Positions 8,059-14,839 are shown, numbered from the stretch's first letter. The stretch is DNA of 14,839 nucleotides from DATCTV01 sp964400685 (GCA_964400685.1 CAYNVT010000107.1:1-14839); one strand, 5' to 3'. Program-made: numbers and translations. Notes: generated by a model from the letters alone, not told the origin.

Positions 8059-8379
8059 ATGCATCAGGTTCAGGAAAAAGAATGCAGGAGATGTGGCAAA
8101 TGCTGCGGAACCAGTATGTTCGCTTATGTTTCGGAAGATGATCTGAACAGGTGGAGAAGAGAGCGCAGGCAAGATCTCATCGATATTGCCGAAAACGGTG
8201 AAACCATATGGGCCGGAGACAGGATAATGACGTCAAACGGCGAGTATTTCAGGGAGTGTCAGTTCCTTAAAAGGACTGAAGACGGCTGTATCTGCATGAT
8301 ATACGAGACAAGGCCGGGCGTATGCGCTTCTTACTCCCCGGGTTCTTCACCTCTGTGCCCACAGTGGGACGGTTACTGA
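8059..8379 (+). CDS. YkgJ-family cysteine-cluster protein
   Basis: A 106-residue cytoplasmic protein with the CxxCGxCC pattern near the start (CRRCGKCC, residues 9-16), then CQFL near 72, CICMIYETRPGVCASY (about 82-97) and a last C near 103. This is the layout of the YkgJ/UPF0153 family, thought to bind zinc or an Fe-S cluster; its biochemical role is not settled. AGGGTGAAAG precedes the ATG and supports the start. It sits 24 bases after manC and is probably cotranscribed, although no functional link is evident. It converges with the ABC-F gene, with 38 bases between the stops and no convincing terminator there. Confidence 0.85.
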   Translation: MHQVQEKECRRCGKCCGTSMFAYVSEDDLNRWRRERRQDLIDIAENGETIWAGDRIMTSNGEYFRECQFLKRTEDGCICMIYETRPGVCASYSPGSSPLCPQWDGY

Positions 8380-8417
8380 GGCCGGAGTTCCATCCACTTT
8401 TAAAAAACATATTTCGT

Positions 8418-9923
8418 CTAATCAATAATCAGACGGGAATCTCCTGAAGCATCTCTTATTATGCGCCAGTCCTTTTGGGTCAGGCTGTCAAGAAACCTTC
8501 TGTCGTGGCTTATGAGAAGCAGTCCGCATGGACATCCGGCAAGGGCATCCTCAAGGCATGTTATGGAAGGAAGGTCCATGTGGTTTGTGGGTTCATCCAT
8601 TATTACAAGCCAGGGGTTCCGGGATATGCCTAGAGAAAGGAGTATTTTCCTTATTTCTCCCGGGCTGGGTTCGGTGCTTTCAAGAAGCCTTCCTGGCCTT
8701 GATCCGAGACAGCTCACAACGGTCATTACATGCCCCAGTTTTTCCTTAGGTAGTCTTTTGATCTCATCCATTATCCTGCCGGTATCTTTCAGGTCGATCT
8801 CCTGCGGGATGTAGGTGATCCTGTCTTCAGGAAGCCGGGCATATGAGATGACATGCCTTATCAAAGTGCTCTTGCCTGCGCCATTAAGGCCTGATACCGC
8901 AATCCTGTCATCGGGTCTCATGGCAAGGTCCGGAAAAAACAATTTCCTCCCTGCTCCAAGGGGCATTTCCCCGGAATTGATCCTGAAGAGGAAATCGCGC
9001 TCGCTTCTGTTACCCTCGATCCATATGCCCAGATCATAAGTCTTTTTAACTTTAATAGATTGTTCCAGTGTCTTTGCCTGTGTGATGCGCCCTTCAATCT
9101 GACGCAAAAGTTTTCCTGCAACGGCGTCCTTGCCCGTCACCCTTGCATGGTTGATTTTCGATTTTGCGTCATGGTCTTTCTTGGCTATCCCTTTCTTTGA
9201 TCTTTTTCTGTCAGCAGAACGGGCCTCATTCATGCGCGATGAGGCTTCACGCTTGAGTTTTGCATATGCTTGTTTTGCAACCACCTTTTTCCTTAAGACT
9301 GTTTCGGCCTCCTTTTTTTCCTGCGCACTGGCAAATGAATAATTACCCGGCCTTATTATACATTTCGGGGGGTCGACAAAGAGACAGCGGGAGCACAGCT
9401 TATCGAGCAATTCCCTGTCGTGGCTTACTATAAGGCCTATGCCGCTGAATCCGGACAGGGACGATATGAGCATGGTTCTGGCTGCCATATCTATGTGGTT
9501 GGTCGGCTCGTCAAGCGCCAGGACATCAGGTTTTCGCCACAGGGCTTCCGCTATCTGAGCGCGTTTGCGCTCGCCGTGGCTGAACGTTTCCCAGCGTTCA
9601 GACCAGTCATTGCCTATCTCGAGGATGCGCCTTAAATTGCACGAATCACTGTCCGTTGAAATAATAAGCTCAGAAAGGCCAGGAGGTGCTTCATCAGTCC
9701 TCTGGGCGCAATAAACAGCAGTACCGGGTGAGACGATTTTTCCCTTCAGGGGCGTAAGTTTATTCGTTGCGAGTTTTAAAATGGTGCTTTTCCCGACACC
9801 ATTTGCGCCGACGATACCAGTCCAGCCGGATTGGAAACTTGCAGACATGCCTGATATAAGCATGCCGGCAAGGGATTCATAGGTAAAGCTTACGTCATAA
9901 AAGCTTAAAAAATTTTCAGGCAT
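8418..9923 (-). CDS. ABC-F family ATPase (tandem ATP-binding cassettes, ribosome-associated type)
   Basis: A 501-residue protein with two ABC domains and no membrane segments, the ABC-F plan. Cassette 1 has Walker A GANGVGKST (39-47), signature SHGERKRAQ (about 114-122) and Walker B VLALDEPTNHID (about 131-142). Cassette 2 has GLNGAGKST (about 343-351), a weaker signature SPGEIRKIL (about 422) and VIMDEPTNHMD (about 437-447). Both DEPTNH boxes mark ABC-F. Between them lies a very basic linker (about 200-300, rich in KK, RK and KRSKK). ABC-F proteins act at the ribosomal E site, either as translation factors or in protection from antibiotics; which applies here is not decidable. It is last in the NTase-TPM-LemA group, and its AGAGGAA ribosome binding site lies in the 8-base gap after the lemA stop. 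Confidence 0.92.
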   Translation of the reverse strand: MPENFLSFYDVSFTYESLAGMLISGMSASFQSGWTGIVGANGVGKSTILKLATNKLTPLKGKIVSPGTAVYCAQRTDEAPPGLSELIISTDSDSCNLRRILEIGNDWSERWETFSHGERKRAQIAEALWRKPDVLALDEPTNHIDMAARTMLISSLSGFSGIGLIVSHDRELLDKLCSRCLFVDPPKCIIRPGNYSFASAQEKKEAETVLRKKVVAKQAYAKLKREASSRMNEARSADRKRSKKGIAKKDHDAKSKINHARVTGKDAVAGKLLRQIEGRITQAKTLEQSIKVKKTYDLGIWIEGNRSERDFLFRINSGEMPLGAGRKLFFPDLAMRPDDRIAVSGLNGAGKSTLIRHVISYARLPEDRITYIPQEIDLKDTGRIMDEIKRLPKEKLGHVMTVVSCLGSRPGRLLESTEPSPGEIRKILLSLGISRNPWLVIMDEPTNHMDLPSITCLEDALAGCPCGLLLISHDRRFLDSLTQKDWRIIRDASGDSRLIID

Positions 9924-9931
9924 TTCCTCTC

Positions 9932-10498
9932 TTAATTGAACTTGACCTGCGGTACCGCCTTCTCAGCCTCCGGAATGTCGAAATACTCTGCCTCTTTCAC
10001 GTTTGCCCATCCGGCGAAAAAGCGTCCCAGGAAGGATTTAACATATGTATTGAGAGCTCTCACTGTATCGTTATAGCGCTTTCTTTCGACTGAAATTCGG
10101 TTTTCAGTGCCTTCGAGACTGTCCTGGAGCTTGAGGAACGATTCGTTTGCCTTGAGCTCGGGGTAGCGCTCCTGCAGCATAAGGAGCCTGGAAATTGCAC
10201 CTTCGAAATCGCCTGCTGCCTTTGCCTTTTCGTTTATGCTCTGCGCCGAGAAATAGGATTTGCGGGCATTCGCCAACGATTCGAACACGCCTTTTTCATA
10301 TGCTGCATAGCCTTTTACCGTTTCAAGAAGGTTGGGGATAAGGTCGAAACGGCGCTTGAGTTGGGTTTCAACCTGGGCCCACTGCGCCTTAACCGCTTCA
10401 TTCAGGCTGATTGCCTTATTGTACTGAGAGATGCAGTATCCGCCTATTATTACAACAAATCCTATGATTATTCCGACAACGATCAATGTCTTTTTCAT
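9932..10498 (-). CDS. lemA: LemA family membrane-anchored protein
   Basis: A 188-residue LemA protein: one N-terminal transmembrane anchor (about 4-24, very hydrophobic, followed by QYNKAISLNEAV), then an all-helical domain. The family hallmarks are W40-AQVETQLKRRFDLIPNL, ETVKGYAAYEKGVFE, and the late RYNDTVRALNTYVKSFLGRFFA segment. LemA proteins are widespread; a four-helix bundle faces outside the cytoplasm, and a defined biochemical role is lacking. GGAGG lies just before the ATG. Upstream is the TPM-domain gene, a common LemA neighbour, but 214 bases separate them and carry the GCATAC/GTATGC element. Downstream, the ABC-F gene follows after 8 bases. Confidence 0.92.
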   Translation of the reverse strand: MKKTLIVVGIIIGFVVIIGGYCISQYNKAISLNEAVKAQWAQVETQLKRRFDLIPNLLETVKGYAAYEKGVFESLANARKSYFSAQSINEKAKAAGDFEGAISRLLMLQERYPELKANESFLKLQDSLEGTENRISVERKRYNDTVRALNTYVKSFLGRFFAGWANVKEAEYFDIPEAEKAVPQVKFN

Positions 10499-10529
10499 TT
10501 ATCCTCCAGTCACAGTGCGTGATAACTTC

Positions 10530-10615
10530 GCATACCTTTGTCGCTTCTTGCCTCGTCATTGCGGCATACGCTGAAAGTATGCCTCATTCCTCGCCCTCGT
10601 CGCTTCGCGGTATGC
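10530..10615 (-). repeat. Structured element of four GCATAC/GTATGC blocks in the lemA leader
   Basis: Plus-strand blocks are GCATACC (10530-10536), GGCATAC (10563-10569), GTATGCC (10577-10583) and GGTATGC (10609-10615). The inner pair forms a perfect 7-bp stem with a 7-base loop; the outer pair forms another 7-bp stem enclosing it. Between the stems both strands of the would-be RNA, read toward lemA, are purine-rich (GCGACGAGG, GAGGAATGA, AATGACGAGG, GAAGCGAC) and do not pair with each other. The unit ends 31 bases before the lemA start. The sequence from 10499 to 10712 otherwise shows no gene. The architecture suggests a dispersed intergenic repeat or a structured leader RNA. Confidence 0.7.
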
Positions 10616-10712
10616 TTTGTTCTAACGCCCTGTATATTCATTTTTATAAATCCTCATTGCTTCTTCTGCATCATCTTGAATGCAAAACGGAATTGTTTTA
10701 TTCAAAATTATC

Positions 10713-11471
10713 TTACCAGCCGCCGGATGCACCTCCGCCGCCGAAGCTTCCGCCGCCTCCGCTGAATCCACCGCCAAAGCCGCCTCCGCCGCCGAAACCG
10801 CCGCCTCCAATCCAGATACCTCCGGGGCGTCTGCCGAATGTTCGCCGCCTAAAAGGTGAAAGAAACCTGCTGAGAACAATGATAGCTATAAAAATTAGAA
10901 AGATTGTCGAGAAACCTGAATTTTTATTGCGCTTGGCCGGGACTGCGGGTGAGGCCCCTTCAACCTCGGTGCCGTAGGCCTTTGCCACTGTGCCGATTAC
11001 GGCGTTTGCCGCATCGTTGATTCCGCCGGAGAAGTCGCCCTGCCTGAATTTAGGCACCATGTACTGTCTGCCGATCGTACCGGCAAGGCTGTCGGGCAGT
11101 ACTGATTCAAGGCCGTATCCCACCTCGATGCGGTATTTTTTATCATTCACTGCGACTACAAAGAGAATGCCGTTGTCCTTGCCTTTTTGCCCTATGCCCC
11201 AGGCCTGTGCGCGTTCGATGGAATATTCTTCTATGGGGATTCCGTCAGTGGACGGCACGGTAAGCACGACCATCTGTATTCCGGTTTTCTGATCAAGAGC
11301 TTTAAGCCTTGAAGAAAGCCCGGCCTTAGTAGAGGCGTCTATTATACCGGCCCTGTCTTCAACATAGTCCGCAGGAGGGCCTTCGACAGCCAGAACCTTG
11401 ACCGCTGCTGATAAGATAAACAGCAGGGAAAAGGCAATCAGGAGTGAAGACTTTCTAGCATGCGGTTTCAT
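10713..11471 (-). CDS. TPM-domain membrane protein (YgcG-like) with glycine-rich tail
   Basis: A 252-residue protein (from ATG 11471) with an N-terminal signal peptide (MKPHARK then a hydrophobic run, likely cleaved near KVLA). A TPM (TLP18.3/Psb32/MOLO-1) domain covers about 30-165, with YVEDRAGIID, KTGIQMVVLTV, ERAQAWGIGQKGKDNGILFVVA and RIEVGYGLE. A transmembrane helix follows (about 183-200), and the last 35 or so residues are glycine-rich (GGGFGGG repeats ending GASGGW), as in YgcG-type proteins. The domain probably lies outside the cytoplasm. The start overlaps the upstream gene by 17 bases, which implies coupling; a second in-frame ATG at 11492 would add MSCLLLL and gives a less typical signal peptide. 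Neither has a strong ribosome binding site. LemA lies downstream. Confidence 0.88.
   Translation of the reverse strand: MKPHARKSSLLIAFSLLFILSAAVKVLAVEGPPADYVEDRAGIIDASTKAGLSSRLKALDQKTGIQMVVLTVPSTDGIPIEEYSIERAQAWGIGQKGKDNGILFVVAVNDKKYRIEVGYGLESVLPDSLAGTIGRQYMVPKFRQGDFSGGINDAANAVIGTVAKAYGTEVEGASPAVPAKRNKNSGFSTIFLIFIAIIVLSRFLSPFRRRTFGRRPGGIWIGGGGFGGGGGFGGGFSGGGGSFGGGGASGGW
10719..10830 (-). repeat. Low-complexity GGN-codon tract encoding the TPM protein's Gly-rich tail
   Basis: The plus strand reads as repeated CCGCC(G/T)CC units, giving runs of Gly broken by Phe and Ser. Alternative frames here give spurious Pro- or Ala-rich open frames. The tract is prone to replication slippage. Confidence 0.75.
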
Positions 11472-12213
11472 CAACAATAAGAGACAGCTCATGTGTCAGG
11501 TCATAAACTTTTTTGAAAAGCGGACGAAGATATTCATTTTTCAGGGCAGGTTTTTTCTGTGAGCGTATTGTTTGAATCTGTCTCATGCAGTCGAGGTTGA
11601 CCCTGCATTGTGATTCTATCGCACTCAAGACAGATGCCCTGTCAACCGGCACTGTACCTCCCTCCATGAAAAGGATCGCCCTGAAGAGAGGATAAAAACC
11701 CGATGATGACTGCATTATCAGGCCCAGCAGCAGTTCTTTATCACCGGAGGCGGATATATAACCCCTGCTCAGCTGGACTAGTCTCGCCTTCAATTCTCTT
11801 TCGCATTGAAGCCTGAGCATGGGCTTTTCTATATTAATTCCGGAAAAGATTTCAGGGCCGTAAATCGTTTTGTGGATGAGTTTCATTTCCAGGAACTCTA
11901 TCGGAAAAACATCAACGGAGCGTCCAAGATATTCGTTTGTTATTACGAGAGGTGCACGCACATTTTTCCTGCCGTACTTTTTTCCGAACCCGGCAAGCGA
12001 ATCAAGAAAATCCTGGCCAAGATTCTTCATCACGATTACAGGATTGATGTCGGATATTCCCGGTATATAGTCCAGGGTAATAATGCTGCCTGCAAGGACT
12101 ATCGATTCGAGGTCACTACCCGCAGATGCGATAATGTCATCAGCAAAATCCCTGACAACGGGTAGAGCGTCAACGGGAAGGCCTTCAAGATTCAACGTTT
12201 TCTTATCAATCAT
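11455..12213 (-). CDS. Degenerate nucleotidyltransferase-fold protein of unknown function
   Basis: About 252 residues from ATG 12213. An in-frame GTG at 12231 would add 6 residues, and neither start has a clear ribosome binding site. Numbered from the GTG, the pol-beta-type pattern is GS at 48-49 (VLAGSIITLDY), SDIN at 60-63 and a later strand SVDVFPIEF (D107). In active enzymes the second motif is D-x-D or D-x-E; here it is D61-x-N63, so catalysis is doubtful. The C-terminal half (about 125-250) looks helical and begins RLQCERELKARLVQLSRG, resembling the helical domain of AadA-like proteins. It leads the minus-strand group and overlaps the TPM gene by 17 bases. A role with the membrane proteins is inferred only from that arrangement. 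Confidence 0.7.
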   Translation of the reverse strand: MIDKKTLNLEGLPVDALPVVRDFADDIIASAGSDLESIVLAGSIITLDYIPGISDINPVIVMKNLGQDFLDSLAGFGKKYGRKNVRAPLVITNEYLGRSVDVFPIEFLEMKLIHKTIYGPEIFSGINIEKPMLRLQCERELKARLVQLSRGYISASGDKELLLGLIMQSSSGFYPLFRAILFMEGGTVPVDRASVLSAIESQCRVNLDCMRQIQTIRSQKKPALKNEYLRPLFKKVYDLTHELSLIVDETAC

Positions 12214-12240
12214 ATCATAGCAATTTATCACGGGATGGTC

Positions 12241-12268
12241 ATCTTATCCATAATAAAACAATGTTCAA
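12241..12268 (-). promoter_or_regulatory. Possible promoter of the NTase-TPM-LemA-ABC-F group
   Basis: On the minus strand TTGAAC (12263-12268) and TAAGAT (12241-12246) are separated by 16 bases; each matches 4/6 of consensus. The implied start near 12234 would leave about 21 bases before ATG 12213 and almost none before GTG 12231, which mildly favours the ATG start. Confidence 0.35.
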
Positions 12269-12319
12269 CTTTTCCAAAGAATGCTTGACACATGATAAAT
12301 ATCTCTTCAAAAGGAAATC

Positions 12320-13579
12320 ATGGTTATCGGGAAAGGATTGATGGATGCTTTTCTGACAAATGAAGATATTGAGGATTTTCTTCAGCAGGCTTTCATCAAG
12401 TGGGATATGACAGGGCAGAAGGTGCTTGTTATCGTCCCTGATTCAACCCGGACACTGCCAATGCCTCTTTTCTTCAGGCTTATCCATGAAGGGCTTGCAG
12501 GAAAGGCGAAATCGATAGATTATCTGATTTCATCGGGCACTTATGCCCCCATGTCAAATGAAGATATAGACAAACACTTCGGCATCACGCCAAGACAGCT
12601 TGCGGGAGGCATTTACAAGGATGTGAACATATTCACTCACCAGTGGAACCTTCCTGAAAATTATGCAACACTTGGTACAATCAGCGAAGAAGAAACAGAC
12701 AGCCTTACATCGGGGATGCTCAAGGCGGAACTTCCTGTGCGGCTGAACCGGAAGGTGCTCAATTATGACATGATCATAGTCCTCAGTCCTGTCTCACCCC
12801 ATGAACTTGCAGGGTTTTCCGGCGGAAACAAGTATTTTTTTTCCGGAACCGGCAGCCCCGAGGTAATGAATTATATAAGCTGGCTTGGAGCGCTGCATAT
12901 GAGGCTCGATATTCTAGGGGTAAGAGACACATCGGTCAGGAGGATAATCGACAGGGCAGCCTCATTCATTCCTGCATCCAGACTGTATATCTGCCCGGTG
13001 GTCAGGGAATACGGGGTGAGCGGTCTTTTTATAGGCGAGCATGATGAAGCATGGACAAAAGCGGTTGAGCTGTCCTCCCGGGTGCATATCGTATATTCGG
13101 ATAAGAGATATTCAAAAGTGATTGCAGTACTGCCCAAAAGCTATCCGGATCTATGGGTCGGTGTGAAAGGCCTTCAGAAGGTTGAACAGATCGTAAAGGA
13201 TGATGGTGAATTGATAATCTATGCCCCGCATGTGAGGGGGCTATCTTTTGCGCATGGCATGCTCATGGAGAAGATAGGTTATCATGTGAGGGATTTTTTC
13301 CTGAAGAAGTGGGATTATTACAAAGGCTACCCGATGATGGTCCTGGCGCATTCGACACTTCTGAAGCCTGATGGAACGTATGTTGATGGTAAGGAGCATC
13401 CCCGTATAAACGCTACCCTGGCAACGGGGATACACCCTCGGGTCTGCAGAAAGATTAATGTGAACTATTTTAATCCGCTGGAGATAAATCCCAGAAATTC
13501 TACGGGGGAACAAATCGAGGATATGCTGATAGTTCAAAACGCGGGAGAGACTTTATACAGATTCAGGGATAATCTTTAA
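12320..13579 (+). CDS. LarA-family protein (lactate racemase-like, DUF2088), divergent
   Basis: A 419-residue cytoplasmic protein of the LarA family, which use a nickel-pincer nucleotide bound to a lysine. Recognisable blocks are PDSTRTLP (40-47; LarA D72/R75 region), SSGTYAPMSNEDI (71-83; usually GTHRPM), and SPHELAGFSGGNKYFFSG (159-176). H161 and K171 keep the 10-residue spacing of LarA H174 and K184, so cofactor attachment looks possible. However Y75 replaces the catalytic His of the GTHR motif (LarA H108), and S187 or W188 falls where the nickel-ligand His (H200) is expected; H193 lies nearby. Substrate and activity are therefore uncertain. AAGGA precedes the ATG. The cofactor genes larB, larC and larE are not in the window. 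The serine protease follows after 16 bases, probably in the same transcript. Confidence 0.85.
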   Translation: MVIGKGLMDAFLTNEDIEDFLQQAFIKWDMTGQKVLVIVPDSTRTLPMPLFFRLIHEGLAGKAKSIDYLISSGTYAPMSNEDIDKHFGITPRQLAGGIYKDVNIFTHQWNLPENYATLGTISEEETDSLTSGMLKAELPVRLNRKVLNYDMIIVLSPVSPHELAGFSGGNKYFFSGTGSPEVMNYISWLGALHMRLDILGVRDTSVRRIIDRAASFIPASRLYICPVVREYGVSGLFIGEHDEAWTKAVELSSRVHIVYSDKRYSKVIAVLPKSYPDLWVGVKGLQKVEQIVKDDGELIIYAPHVRGLSFAHGMLMEKIGYHVRDFFLKKWDYYKGYPMMVLAHSTLLKPDGTYVDGKEHPRINATLATGIHPRVCRKINVNYFNPLEINPRNSTGEQIEDMLIVQNAGETLYRFRDNL

Positions 13580-13595
13580 AAACAGGGGGCCGGAA

Positions 13596-14726
13596 ATGAA
13601 AACAGGAACATGGCTTCTATCTCTGATGATTATACTTTTAAGTGCTGTTTCTGCCGGCGGGGTTAATTTCACACCCAGGGAGATATATTCAAGAGACGCA
13701 CCGGCGGTTGTTTTCATCTCTGCATTTGATCAGGGGTCCCGGACGGGCAGTGCCGGCACGGGCTCAATCATAACACCTGAAGGGCTGGTGCTCACTAACA
13801 GTCATGTCATAACAAATGCAAAGACAAAAAATCCTTACAGCACCATCGTGGTCTGCCTGAAGCCTGCAAGGCTTTCGGGTGATTCAAATGACGACCTCAA
13901 ACAGTGCCTTTCGGCGCGTGTGGTTTCAAGGGATGCCGAGATCGACCTGGCCGTACTCAAACTTGAAAATGTTCAGGGAATTCTGCCGGCAATACCGATC
14001 GGCGATGCGGGGACTGTTTCAATAGGCGACCCTGTTGCCGCAATCGGTCATCCTGAAGGAGGCGGCTTGTGGATACTCACCACAGGCGCCATATCCGGCG
14101 TGAAGAAAATCGGACCGCAAGATGTCTTTCAGACAGAGGCCAGCATAAACCGGGGCAATTCCGGAGGGCCCCTTATCGATGCATCAGGGAACATGATAGG
14201 CATAAATACTAGCATGTCACGCATGTCGGCTGACAACATTCCCATAGTGGGCGTAAACTTTGCAGTAAAAAGCACTCAGGTTAAAAAATGGCTTGATTCT
14301 CAGGGCATCAATATAGCTATCCGGTCAGCGCCTGCAGCGGATACAAAAGAGAACATAACCCTTGCCCCTGTTCAGAAGGAAAAAGCCGGAATGCCTGAGG
14401 AACCTGCTTCTCCTCAGATTGAAGAAAAAAATACATTGCCGGCAGAGGAATTAAAGCCCGTACCCGAGATTGGTAAAGAGCCCAATACTAATCAGGACAA
14501 AACGAAAAAAAGAAAATCTGCATCGAAAAAAGAACCAGAGGCCATAGACGATACAAGCACGACTGGCTCGGAAGAGGAACTCAGGGAATTCAAAGGCCCT
14601 GGCGGAGAGGTCATGTACGGAATACCTGAAGGAAAATTCAACCTGAACGATACGACCGGTATGCTGTATGACCGGACCAAAAAGAAAGCGCAGATGGCCT
14701 TTGAAGAACTCGACGAGGCTGAATAG
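13596..14726 (+). CDS. Secreted trypsin-like serine protease (HtrA-type catalytic domain, no PDZ)
   Basis: A 376-residue protein with a signal peptide (residues 1-20, likely cleaved after AVSA), so periplasmic or secreted. The S1C-type catalytic triad is complete: H70 in LTNSHVI, D117 in DAEIDLAVLK and S189 in NRGNSGGPL. C87 and C104 could form a disulfide. The protease domain ends near 240. DegP/DegQ would continue with PDZ domains; here instead comes about 135 residues of Pro-, Glu- and Lys-rich, probably disordered sequence (KKRKSASKKEPE), ending in a more ordered-looking stretch (EFKGPGGEVMYGIPEGKFN, then YDRTKKKAQMAFEELDE). That tail may bind a partner or the cell surface. AGGGGG precedes the ATG. 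It sits 16 bases after the LarA-like gene. Confidence 0.92.
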   Translation: MKTGTWLLSLMIILLSAVSAGGVNFTPREIYSRDAPAVVFISAFDQGSRTGSAGTGSIITPEGLVLTNSHVITNAKTKNPYSTIVVCLKPARLSGDSNDDLKQCLSARVVSRDAEIDLAVLKLENVQGILPAIPIGDAGTVSIGDPVAAIGHPEGGGLWILTTGAISGVKKIGPQDVFQTEASINRGNSGGPLIDASGNMIGINTSMSRMSADNIPIVGVNFAVKSTQVKKWLDSQGINIAIRSAPAADTKENITLAPVQKEKAGMPEEPASPQIEEKNTLPAEELKPVPEIGKEPNTNQDKTKKRKSASKKEPEAIDDTSTTGSEEELREFKGPGGEVMYGIPEGKFNLNDTTGMLYDRTKKKAQMAFEELDEAE

Positions 14727-14738
14727 CTTTGATGCGGA

Positions 14739-14763
14739 ACCGGGACCATTTTTTGTGCCCGGT
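14739..14763 (+). terminator. Weak hairpin downstream of the serine protease
   Basis: ACCGGG (14739-14744) pairs with CCCGGT (14758-14763) across a T-rich loop, 13 bases after the stop codon. The following bases are A-rich rather than a T run, so it is not a standard intrinsic terminator on this strand. It may protect the 3' end or be incidental. Confidence 0.3.
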
Positions 14764-14814
14764 CTGTCATAAAAAATTTAAAAAAAGTTACATCTGCATG
14801 AAATAAATAAAACA

Positions 14815-14839
14815 GGGAGGCCTTTCTTTATGAAAAAGA
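14815..14839 (+). CDS. Start of a further gene, cut by the window edge
   Basis: GGGAGG (14815-14820) lies 9 bases before ATG at 14830, followed by AAA AAG and one base. The MKK start after a strong ribosome binding site fits a signal-peptide protein, but only three codons are visible and nothing can be said of its function. Confidence 0.5.

Noticed and set aside
8413..8433. CGTCT...AGACG inverted repeat between the convergent cysteine-cluster and ABC-F genes, considered as a shared terminator
   Set aside because: Only five paired bases, mismatches inside, overlap with a coding end, and no T tract.
10486..10977. Plus-strand Pro-rich and minus-strand Ala-rich frames over the Gly tail of the TPM gene
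   Set aside because: They result from reading the GGN-codon tract and the GCATAC element in other frames; no ribosome binding site or conserved content.
12228..12242. Minus-strand ATG at 12242 followed by a stop after four codons, considered as a leader peptide
   Set aside because: Only four codons, no ribosome binding site, and out of frame with the following gene.
12285..12290. Perfect TTGACA hexamer upstream of the LarA-like gene, considered as a -35 box
   Set aside because: No acceptable -10 box lies 15-19 bases downstream; that distance falls in CAAAAG, the start of the ribosome binding site.

Overview
The window (about 14.8 kb, moderate GC) looks like chromosomal DNA of an anaerobic or microaerophilic Gram-negative bacterium. 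The best clue is a radical SAM protein of the AhbD (heme b synthase) type, translationally coupled to hemB. That points to the siroheme-dependent heme pathway typical of sulfate reducers and other Desulfobacterota/Nitrospirota-like lineages. This placement is an inference from gene content; nothing in the window fixes the taxon. I see no rRNA, tRNA, CRISPR array, insertion sequence, phage gene or integrase.

Layout. (1) 16-1979, minus strand: hemB then ahbD-like, overlapping by 4 bases, a tetrapyrrole/heme operon. (2) 2085-2624, plus: a secreted thioredoxin-fold YtfJ-like protein without a CxxC pair, convergent with (3) 2629-3429, minus: a PrsW-family membrane protease homologue carrying a C-terminal zinc ribbon. 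(4) 3630-8379, plus: carB (full-length carbamoyl-phosphate synthase large subunit, no carA here), a 148-base spacer full of AGC(T/G)..TAAGC-type direct and inverted repeats, manC-like mannose-1-phosphate guanylyltransferase, and a small YkgJ-type cysteine-cluster protein. (5) 8418-12213, minus, read from right to left: a degenerate nucleotidyltransferase-fold protein, a TPM-domain (YgcG-like) membrane protein with a glycine-rich tail, a LemA protein, and an ABC-F ATPase. The TPM and LemA genes are separated by 214 bases holding an unexplained element built from four GCATAC/GTATGC blocks. (6) 12320-14726, plus: a divergent LarA (nickel-pincer lactate racemase) homologue missing the expected catalytic histidine, then a secreted trypsin-like protease with no PDZ domain and a long charged tail. 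(7) At the right edge, a ribosome binding site and the first three codons of another plus-strand gene.

How the parts relate. HemB makes porphobilinogen and AhbD would complete heme b through siroheme. CarB supplies carbamoyl phosphate for pyrimidines and arginine, and ManC supplies GDP-mannose for surface polysaccharide. LemA and TPM proteins are often neighbours in bacteria and are probably envelope-associated; the partner nucleotidyltransferase-like gene is less familiar to me. The points most worth a second look are the LarA variant, the GCATAC/GTATGC element in front of lemA, the repeat spacer between carB and manC, and the NTase-TPM-LemA gene group.
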